Origin: Sternotherus odoratus
Lineage: Eukaryota; Chordata; Testudines; Kinosternidae
Direction of reading: 5' to 3'
Assembly: GCA_032164245.1 (NCBI GenBank)
Contig: JAVMKO010000001.1
Span: 76,381,892-76,445,891, forward strand
DNA: 64,000 bases
The notes beneath the pieces were generated by a model. The model was not told the origin of the DNA. It searched no databases and saw only the letters and a list, made by a program, of their open reading frames with translations. The position numbers and the translations under genes are program-made. Of this stretch, positions 55,830 to 64,000 are shown piece after piece (within the stretch, counting starts at the first letter, position 1; each line of letters opens with the position of its first letter).

Positions 55830-58800
55830 CTAGTCAAGCTTGCCCTCCTCTCAGTATCTTTATGAAGACAGAACAGTTTATTCATTTCATTGCACCAGCT
55901 GGATCTTATGTGATTGAAAAGCTGAGCATACTGAATTCAATGCAATCCATATTTCCTTACTAACTCTGATGGCCTCATGTACATGTTACCCAGAAGGGAT
56001 GGCAAAACTTTTTCCTGAAAGTGCCTCTGTGTAGTTGAAAAGTTATAAATAAGTTATGGGGCTGATTTGGAGTACTTAGCTTTTCTCTACATTCTCTGAA
56101 TGTTATCTAAAACCTGACTGACTTGGAACTAGGAAATTGGAGGACTTGAAAAATTGCCCTTTAATCTGCATCCACCTTTTTGCTGACCTTTCCAGAAAAA
56201 TGAAAAGTTTTACATATGTTGAGAGTTGGCAGGATTTGAGGACAAACAGTACTTTCTGAAGCAAGAGCTCCATGGCAGCATGTCATTTGTCCTTAAGGAA
56301 GTTTTTTCCCCATATGGATATATAGCCTCCATCCAGTTCAGTATTGCCACATTGGCCTTTGCTAGCGAAGGGCTTACATCCAGTTTGCAGTGAGAGAGTT
56401 AGCAGATGCTGTGGTGGCGGTGAAGAACTCATCTTTGTCTCTTGCACTGTTCCTGCATGTGACTGCAAATATTCTTACACATTTGCGATCAAATTCAGCC
56501 AGGAATTTCCAGTGCTGTAGCCATTCTGCTTGTCCTTTACCTTCCTCTGTAAGCCATCATGACTTGTAAGGGTGAAGTTCAGAAGACATTTAAAAGTCAC
56601 CATATCAGTGATGGAGAACAAAAGGTGGTTGTTCAGTCCCAATCCTTCAGTAGTGGCCTGATTAATATATTACATCAGAGTAATCTGGAACCTCAAGTCT
56701 CATCAGCCTCAAAGGCATGGACGACCACAGCATGCTCTCTGTCCCTATGGAAAAGATGTGTCCTGACCTCAAATCACAAAAAATAAAATCTGTCCTGATT
56801 AACATTTTCTTGCTCCTTCTCCAATTCCATTCCAAATACTTGACTACACTGTATCTGGCTCTGTCAGCTGATCTGCAAACCAGTTTGCACAATGTCCTCT
56901 TGTCACAACACCTGACATTCAAGAAAAGCTGAACCTATGCAGAAGTCATTAACTTCAGTGAAATTACCAAACATTGTCAGCCTTGGTGCCTCAGCACAGT
57001 GAAGAATCCGAGCGGTTCAGCAAAGGCTTCTTTGGTGTTTGAGTGACCAGTGTACAATATTATCCCCATTCCAAGACCTGAAAATCACATGGACGCTTAT
57101 AACTGTCTTTAGGGCTACTTGTAAATATGGCTACAAGAAGCACAGCTATACCTCCTGTCTGAATTCCCTGTGTCTTGTGCTGCACAGTATACTTGGCTGA
57201 ATCTGTTGCATCAACTACAATGTCCTCTAACCAGGTTTTGCTTATATCTGCAAAGCTTGGTTTAAGAACCTTAAGTCTTGAATAGTCTCATGTCCAAAAT
57301 GCTTTTGATAGCTTTAGTGTTTTAATATATTAAGTATAATTTGTAATTTTCTTTCTAATTTAATCTTCTGTTTCTGAATTGGAACATTTTTAGATTTATT
57401 TTTATCACTCCATCTCATGCTGGACATATTTCAGATCTTAAGTCAGTATGTTCATATCACTTATTACAGCAGATCACCAGATTGAGGTAAAGTTTTTTGT
57501 ATACCTGGATTGGGGGAAGTCTGTCCAATGCACTGACAAATTTAATAGTTCCCTTTTAAATCCAAGGTTATAACTCTTTAAGTGGTTATAATAATTTACC
57601 TAGTTCTAATTTAAACAATGCCTAGATACAGTGTGCAGTGCTTTCTGAAACTGCAAGACAGGCAGTTTCTAATATTGATTAATTTATATTTGTCAAAACA
57701 TAATTCATTATCTTCCTCATAATCAAAACTTCTAACTCCAGTTTGAATAAAGAATTAGAATCTGCTAGCATGGAAAGCGGACCTGCTTAATAACTTACAT
57801 GGCCACTAACTCTCAGTGGCTTATATCACTTAATAACATGATTGTCACAAAGTCCTGTGTAGCAATTGTCGGGAAAGCTCTAGTCCTCTTGCTCAGCTGA
57901 ACAATTAAATAAAATCTTAAGGGGAAAAAATACCTTACTCTTCATCTTGTAAAGAACTAAAAACTTGGGTTTTTTTAACTAACCAAGAACATTTAGGGTT
58001 CTTTACTTCTTCACAAACATTTTAAAATGTTAAATTGAAAGTATTTTTCACTGATGTGAGCTATTGTAGACTGTTCATTTGTAATGCCAGTAATTTCTGA
58101 ACCTCTGGCAATACATTAGGTATCTTGTTAAAGTGAAATTGTCTTTGACAGTTGGAGTCAAGTATCTGGTGACTTTCAGATTTTCCCTGCTGTTAATACT
58201 GTGTTTATTTTTAAAAAGCTTTAAACTCATTTATTTTATTTTGGTTGTAAAATCACTGTTAAACCAGAGCAGTGACTTATTTCCAGTCTCTGACAAAGTT
58301 AAAGTCTCTGCATTCATACTGACAGTTGCATACATGAGGTCATGTTTTAGCAGGATGGCCACTGCCAACAAGTGGCTTAGAAATTACCTATTATTGTTTC
58401 TTCTTGGTTACTTTTTGCAGTTTATTGATTAAATATTTCTCATTGTTGATTTAAGGAAAATTCTACTCATTTTGTTTTTAAAAATGTTATGTGATATAGT
58501 CAAAGATGTCAGTAACCTATTTTTGTTGAGTCTTAAGTATTTTCACATGGGGGAAAAATCAGACACATTTTTGCAGAATCTCATTTTGCATAATAACATG
58601 GTGTTTTGGGTAATACTTTGTTCCTTCTCTCCGTATTGAACCTGTTGAGTTATGTTTATCTTGCTTTGTCTTACCTCCTTACAAACTCATGGGTAGCTGA
58701 TTTCATTAGTATTTAATGCTTTATTGTAGCTGAATTTAAAATTGGAAACAGAATTTAACTGCTAGCTGTGTGTACCCTTATGGGCACACTTTAAAAGAAT

Positions 58801-59636
58801 TCTCTGTTCCTTGCAGGTTTTTCTCCATAACATAATGAGCAGGAGCTCAATCTATTTCATTTTCTACCTCATTCCTTTTGTCTCTTCCCTTTCCCACTGC
58901 ATCCCTTTAAGTACTACTTTAGATGAAAGATAAACTATTTAAGGGGCTGGAGTTTATTTTTATTTTTTTATTTTTAATTTCTCAGTTTTAAGACATGCAC
59001 TTAGACTGCTGGTTTGTCTTCACTCAGCACCAAAATCTTTTGAGGGAGAGGGAGATTTCAGCAAGACTTTTTATTTAACGTGTAGTTCTAAACAACGCTT
59101 CTCTGTAAGAAGGCTTAGATTGCAGCAGCTTCAAGGATGATTAAGTCATTTATCTCCTAGTATGGGTCAACAACGGTCACTGCAGACTATCTGTTACCCA
59201 GTTAGCTGAAAACAGTGTTGCACTGTCTTGGCCCTTTTAAATTGTTTAGCTAAGTACAGGATGTCTGTTCAATCTTTTTCATGAACTTTAGTTTAAAACA
59301 TGCTCACTAACTAGAGTGGGAGATGATTGTTCTCAGGTCATACAGCACAAATAGGATCTGACTTAATGTTAGTTATTTTTCTGCTTTATTTCTTCTGACA
59401 CCTACATGCTGTTATCATTCCAAATGCCACATTTTTTTTGTAGCAATACTGAAATAACCTATAGCAATACTAAAATAATCTTATCTGCAGTTCCATGAAG
59501 AAAAGTGATTCACTTTCCAATATTTTACAATTGAAAAAATGATACACATTCCACTTGTAGTAATATTTCTCCTACAGATTAAGCTGTACCTTTTCTCCTA
59601 CTCCACCCCCAAATAATCATCTGTATCTATTTTCAG

Positions 59637-59735
59637 AGGATGGACCTTGGAGAATGTCTGAAGGTGCATGACCTGGCATTAAGAGCAGATTATGAAATTG
59701 CATCCAAAGAACAAGACTTTTTCTTCGAGCTTGAT
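59637..59735 (+). CDS. LUC7L2: LUC7L2 coding exon 3 (completes zinc finger 1)
   Basis: Acceptor tttCAG, phase 0 in and out, 33 codons (residues 53-85): RMDLGECLKVHDLALRADYE then IASKEQDFFFELD. Cys59 and His63 complete the CCCH finger started in exon 2. Donor GTATGT at 59736. The charged and aromatic KEQDFFFELD block is a LUC7 signature. Confidence 0.97.
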
Positions 59736-61802
59736 GTATGTTTTTGCTTTAAAATATATTATTCTCTGTACCACTGGTTATGCACATAACATAGATGTAA
59801 CATGCTAAGTATAGAGAGAAAACATAAACCGTGTCTACGAAGCTATAGATTTGGAGGTTGGGGCTCTTTCATGATTATCTAGATACTACAATGATGGGGA
59901 TATATAAATAGCTAAGCACCTATTCTGTGGCTAGAGCTGAGTATTATGTCTATGGCTTGGCAGTTAAGTCTCCATAACTGTTATCCCCATAACTCTGGAT
60001 GTCATCCAACTGTTGCCATCAACTCCTGTCTCAAAACTGATTGTGGACAAATGGCTAATCACAAATTACTCATGAGGGAGTTCCTCACCAAAAAGAAATA
60101 CAAATTATGTGCACACTATTTAAAAATTCTACATATTTTGTCAAAATAACACACTATAATCATGTCAGTTTCAATTATTTTGGTAATTTATTTAAAAATA
60201 CCTATAAACAGGTATTTCTGGAACAATACAGATGTTTTGTATTTCAGGAAATGTTTTTTGACAACTAGTTCCTTACTAGGCATATAGTAGAACCTCAGAG
60301 TTGTAAACACCAAAGTTATGAACTGACCTGTCACCCACCCACTGTCTCATTTGGAACCAGAGGTACTCCCTCCCAACCACTCTCCCTCTCCCCCCAAGGC
60401 AAATAGTATTGTGTTAAATGTAAACTACTAATAAAGGGGGGAGGTTATTAAAAAAAATGACAAAATAAGAAAACTCTGTGCTTATTTCATTTAAATTAAG
60501 ATGGTTAAAAAAGTATTTTTCTTTTGCATAGTAAAGTTTCAAAGCTATTTTAAATCAGCAATCAGTTGTAAACTTTTACAAGAACAACCATAATGTTCAG
60601 AGTTGAAAGCATTTCAGAGTTGAAAGCAACCTCCATTCCCGAGGGAACTTTGAGGTTCTATTGTATTAATATAGAACTTTGAGTAATAATTCATTTAAAC
60701 TAGAGTACAGAAATGTATTTCCCACACTCTCACCAGAAGCAGTAGAAAGGCATAAGGGAGTCGGGGTAACGGGGGCACTGAGGGAGAGGAATTTAATTGC
60801 TGGGAAGGAGCCTGGGAGTGAACCCAGAAGGTTGTTGAGTGTGGGTGGGAAAAGTATGGAACAGTTGTTTTTTGGGGGAGTTGCAGGGGAAGTGATTGGG
60901 AGTTGGGGAGCCTCTCCTGGCTGACCCCTTGCCTCTCCCATTCAGTCAGGCACATCTGTCTCTGTGTGTCCCTGCTACCCTGTCCCCATGTGTCCCTTCA
61001 CCCTCACTGTGATTTAGCCCTCCCCTCAGTGGCCCATTCCCTCCCTCCCTCCCATGTGCTTCTGCTCTGTCTTTCCCTTCCCCCCATATGTGCCGCCTCC
61101 ACCTGGCTCTGTGATGGGTTTTGTGAGGAATGCAGCCTCTGCACTCTCTCTGTTCAGCCGTGCGGGTTAGTGAGTGACTGCTCTCTTTTGGCACCCTAGT
61201 GGCCAAAAGGAGTAACTGTAGCACCTCCCCAGAAGAATGTATTTTCTGTGGAAAGAAAAAAAATGTGTGGGGGAGACATGAATTCTTTGCATGCACAGTG
61301 ATGCAGAATTCCTCCAGGAGTAACAAATGTATGTTTTGAAGCGAGGCTTTAGAATGCTATGCTTGCTTATTCACAGAATTAAATCCATATTTCTGTTTTG
61401 CATCTGGGTTAACATATTGTATACCATGACGGTCATCTCTGCTTTAGATAGTCACATTGTGAGCTCGTAAGACTGCCTTATTCACTAGGAATAAAGATAT
61501 ATATTTTTAACCCATGTTAAACTAATCCCTGTTAATTAACTCTCATTTAGAATCCCAGGGATGAAGCATTTTTAGTTTTAACCCATATTGGCTGGTTTGA
61601 GGTAAACTCTAGGCTGCTCTCTAAGGAACTGAAAACTGGTTAAAAATTACCCCCCTCTTTTTTTTTTTCTTTCTAGTGAAGAGAACCTAAAAGGTGTGTA
61701 TTCGGTAATTCCCACACATTCTCAAATATGGTTTTGTCTAGATTTTTTGTCTAGGTGGCTTTGCTTGCTCTTTCTGGAAGTGATAGTCTTTTGATGTTTT
61801 AG
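59736..61802 (+). other. LUC7L2: LUC7L2 intron 3 (2.1 kb)
   Basis: GTATGT donor, gttttAG acceptor. It contains a mariner-type MITE (60285-60663). The rest, including a G-rich stretch near 60740-60920 and C/T-rich 60940-61090, holds no gene. Confidence 0.85.
60283..60665. mobile_element. Tc1/mariner-type MITE with TA duplication
   Basis: The element 60285-60663 (379 bp) has ends tagtagaacctcagagtt and, reversed from the right, caatagaacctcaaagtt (15 of 18 match), flanked by TA (60283-60284, 60664-60665). Subterminal gttgtaaac/ttgaaagc blocks are palindromic. No transposase. Confidence 0.87.
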
Positions 61803-61913
61803 GCAATGGATCACCTGCAGTCATTCATTGCCGACTGTGACAGAAGAACTGAAGTGGCTAAGAAAAGACTAGCAGAAACCCAAGAAGAGATCAGTGCTGA
61901 AGTTGCAGCTAAA
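61803..61913 (+). CDS. LUC7L2: LUC7L2 coding exon 4
   Basis: Acceptor ttttAG, 37 codons in phase 0 (residues 86-122): AMDHLQSFIADCDRRTEVAK then KRLAETQEEISAEVAAK, with donor GTAAGC at 61914. The second half is the start of the long heptad-rich helix (coiled coil) between the two LUC7 zinc fingers. The next exon would begin with more helix and lies outside the window. Confidence 0.97.
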
Positions 61914-62303
61914 GTAAGCATTTTAAACTGGTTTCTGACATGCTACGAAGTCCTGTTGGACTACTAAAGGGTGATTGGGGTGATTTTCCTCTATCAGAAG
62001 GTAACTTTCTTATTTAGCAGAAGTGCAATGTGAGATGAATTCAAATGAGGCTACCCATTAGTGAAATTCAAACTATTTTCATAAGGAAGCTGAGGCTTTG
62101 ACAGGCCACCCAAACTGAGGATTTTTGTTTTGAGAGATTCCCTCTCTTCCCCGAAGTTGTTCCTAAAATCATTGTTTCCAAAACCTTTTACTAAGGCAAT
62201 CTATCCAACAGCATTTTGTCTCCTTTTTTTGGAACCCACCATTACATATATGCATCCTCAACCCTGGCACCACAACCATAATCCTGTCCTGGTGCATGTG
62301 GCA

Positions 62304-62764
62304 GTTTAGAGCAGTGGTTCCCAGACTTTGAAGGGTCATGCTCCCCTTAACACCTCCTCCCAACTTGATTTAGGGGGAATTACACGGGTAAGGGGGCAGA
62401 GACTGGGGGTCATAGCTGGGGGTGGGTTTGGGGCTGGGAACAGAGCTGAGGACAGAGGCTGAGCGCATTAGCCAGATGTGTGACTCCGCTCCCAGCCCTG
62501 CCCCCGAGCCTCATCCTCCGGCTAGGAATGGAGATGAGGCCAAGGCCGGAGTGAAGACGCAGCCGGACTGCGGTGGGCGCTGTCAGCCGGACACCAGGTG
62601 TACAGCCAGGTGTGGAGCCGTGCCAAGGCTGGGGATGGGGCCAGGTGTGGAGACGGGCCGGAGCAGAGTTGGGGGCTGGCCTGTGCCCACTGTGCCCCCC
62701 TGAAAGTTCCTCTGTACCTTCGTAGGGGGTGCACCCCACAATTTTGGGGACCTCTGGTTTAGAG
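62304..62764. mobile_element. Non-autonomous hAT element with perfect 8-bp TSD
   Basis: The element 62312-62756 (445 bp) begins cagtggttcccagactttg and ends ttggggacctctg. Identical GTTTAGAG duplications are at 62304-62311 and 62757-62764. The interior is GC-rich without transposase; overlapping open frames are spurious. Confidence 0.92.
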
Positions 62765-62984
62765 AGGGAGCCTGATCCATGCTAACCCCACAGCAGCAGC
62801 TCTTGTCCCCAAATTTGAGTGGCCCTGCAGTCCTGTGTGCCAGGTTGCAACTCCCAAAGTGAGGAGCCAGGGCAGGAGCTGCCACTGCAGGGCGAGTGCA
62901 GGGCAGGCTCACTCTGCAAGCCCTCCGCACCCCCATCCTGGTGCCTCCCCTTTGTGCCATGATAAGTGTGTATTTGCCTAGGCA

Positions 62985-63211
62985 AAATATCCTAGAGGAT
63001 GTTGTTGTGAAGGCCAAGATTATAACACAGTTCAAAAAAGATCTAGATAATTTTTTCTGAAGAATAGGTCCATGAATGGCTATTAGCCAGGATGGGCAGG
63101 GATGGTGTCCCTCTGGGGTACCAAGCACTGGTCACTGTCAGGAGACAGAATACTGGGCTAGATACTGGACCTTTGGTCTGACCCAGTATGGCCATTCTTG
63201 TGTTCTTAGGC
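62985..63211 (+). mobile_element. CR1 LINE 3' end, plus strand, decayed
   Basis: gatgttgttgtgaaggccaa, then catgaatggctattagccag and ggacctttggtctgaccc parallel 26120-26395 of the young CR1, ending near gttctta. An internal deletion removes part of the 3'UTR. Much older than the copy at 24700. Confidence 0.88.
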
Positions 63212-63334
63212 CAGGGCGTGGTGATCTAGCCATGGACATGACTGCTTTGATACCTTCCTGCAACCCACTCGTGGGTTGGGACTCATTTTGGGAAAACTCT
63301 GCCTAAAAGGAGAAGGAAAAACCGGGAAATGAGT

Positions 63335-63575
63335 GTTCTTCTTCGAGTGATTGCTCACATGCATTCCATTTAGGTTAGGTACGCGCAGCGTGCCTGGTTG
63401 CCGGGTAGATTTTCCCCTAGCTACAGTCTGGGTGAGCAGGGAGCCCCCTGGAGTGGCGCCCTCATGGCGACCTATATATACCCCTGCGACCCAGTCACCA
63501 TCTTAGTTCCTTCTTACCGCAGACGAGCTGGTTGTAGGAACAGTGGAGCTCTGGCTCTTCGCAGTCTCTGTATCT
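63335..63575 (+). mobile_element. Retroelement fragment related to 330-560
   Basis: ttcttcgagtgattgctcac, ccccctggagtggcgccctc, the TATA-like cctatatataccc and ttccttcttaccgc occur in the same order as in the left-edge copy. The TATA-like box and downstream GC-rich start region suggest an LTR or 5' promoter region. It is interrupted on the right by a hAT. Confidence 0.5.
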
Positions 63576-63662
63576 CCTAGCTCAGGGGTCGGGAACCTAT
63601 GGCTCGCAAGCCAGATGTGGCTCTTTTGAGCCTGTCATCTGGCTCGCGGCGCTGCTGTGACC

Positions 63663-63814
63663 GCGAGGCTGGGGGGCGGGGGAGGCGGTGTGGCGCGGCT
63701 CTGAAAGCGAGGCTGGGGGGCGGGGGAGGCGGTGTGGCGCGGCTCTGAAAGCGAGGCTGGGGGGCGGGGGAGGCGGTGTGGCGCGGCTCTGAAAGCGAGG
63801 CTGGGGGGCGTGTC
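63663..63814. repeat. 44-bp tandem repeat, three full copies plus part
   Basis: Units begin gcgaggctggggggcg at 63663, 63707, 63751 and 63795, nearly identical, ending cgcggctctgaaa. Internal to the hAT element. Confidence 0.95.
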
Positions 63815-63891
63815 GCTCCTCTCCTTCCCTCACTGGAGTTGGGTCACAGCAGCGTGACCCAGCAAACAAGTAAGCACGGGGGGGGGAGGGG

Positions 63892-64000
63892 TAAGCCGTT
63901 TGCAAGGGGGCGTTGGGGGGAGGCTGGGCTGGGAGCGGGGATAAGCCGTTTGCAAGGGAGCATGGGGGGGAGGCTCAGCTGGGAGCGGAGATAAGCCGTT
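63892..64000. repeat. 50-bp tandem repeat, at least two copies
   Basis: taagccgtttgcaaggg begins at 63892 and 63942, and taagccgtt again at 63992, where the window ends. Confidence 0.9.

Larger units (their letters stand above)
46610..59636 (+). other. LUC7L2: LUC7L2 intron 2 (13.0 kb)
   Basis: GTATGT donor, tttCAG acceptor. It interrupts zinc finger 1. Recognisable inserts are (GT)8 at 46781-46796, a Helitron (51034-51871) and a Tigger-type element (55545-55827). The blocks 46800-51033, 51872-55542 and 55830-59636 show no gene or clear repeat. Confidence 0.8.
61914..64000 (+). other. LUC7L2: LUC7L2 intron 4 (partial, runs off the window)
   Basis: GTAAGC donor. It holds a hAT (62312-62756), a CR1 tail (62985-63211), a retroelement fragment (63335-63575) and the left part of another hAT (63583 onward). 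61920-62300 has no recognised feature. Confidence 0.8.
63575..64000. mobile_element. hAT element, left part (runs off the window)
   Basis: Starts at 63583 with caggggtcgggaacctatgg, a hAT left terminus; the preceding 8 bp TCCTAGCT (63575-63582) is the candidate duplication. The interior holds two tandem arrays. The right end is outside the window. Confidence 0.75.

Overview
This is a vertebrate nuclear window, most likely from a turtle or another archelosaur. Three collinear plus-strand housekeeping genes are legible: the last three coding exons of UBN2, the complete two-exon FMC1, and the first four coding exons of LUC7L2. This matches the UBN2-FMC1-LUC7L2 order I know from human 7q34. The repeats point to a reptile: a CR1 LINE with an 8-bp ttcttatg tail, many non-autonomous hAT, pogo/mariner and Harbinger-like DNA elements, Helitrons, and no Alu or L1. 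The turtle call is inference; the gene calls rest on exon-level protein recognition with consensus splice sites and matching phases.

Layout. 1-8331: UBN2 introns and three terminal coding exons (4590-4836, 6083-6172, 8282-8331), with repeats in the introns. 8332-about 17438: a nearly repeat-free AT-rich tract read as a 9.1 kb UBN2 3'UTR, ending at AATAAA plus a GU-rich element. 17.9-18.6 kb: a small GC-rich promoter (ZNF143, NF-Y and ETS motifs) directly before a complete tRNA-Arg(CCT) gene. 19.2-21.9 kb: a hAT element, then a SINE split by a 1 kb Harbinger-like insertion. 21.96-23.65 kb: CpG island and FMC1 (113 aa). 23.7-32.2 kb: a repeat landing zone with a CR1 carrying an open 500-codon reverse-transcriptase frame, a Helitron, SINEs and LTRs. 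32.85-33.57 kb: LUC7L2 CpG-island promoter and exon 1. 33.57-64 kb: LUC7L2 introns with exons 2 (46515-46609), 3 (59637-59735) and 4 (61803-61913). The gene runs off the right edge.

Function. UBN2 is a subunit of the HIRA histone H3.3 chaperone, FMC1 a mitochondrial F1-ATPase assembly factor, and LUC7L2 a U1 snRNP-associated splicing factor. They share a neighbourhood and promoter style (TATA-less, CCAAT-rich CpG islands), not a pathway. FMC1 and LUC7L2 are about 10 kb apart on the same strand, and mammals have a named readthrough locus.

I found no clear new gene system. The most unusual material is (i) two Helitrons sharing perfect terminal signatures and each carrying ZNF143-type promoter motifs, (ii) a mariner-type element whose GC-rich core looks like a captured first exon with a splice donor, (iii) an orphan ZNF143/NF-Y promoter coupled to a tRNA gene, and (iv) several transposons whose target-site duplications can be read exactly, giving a relative insertion history.
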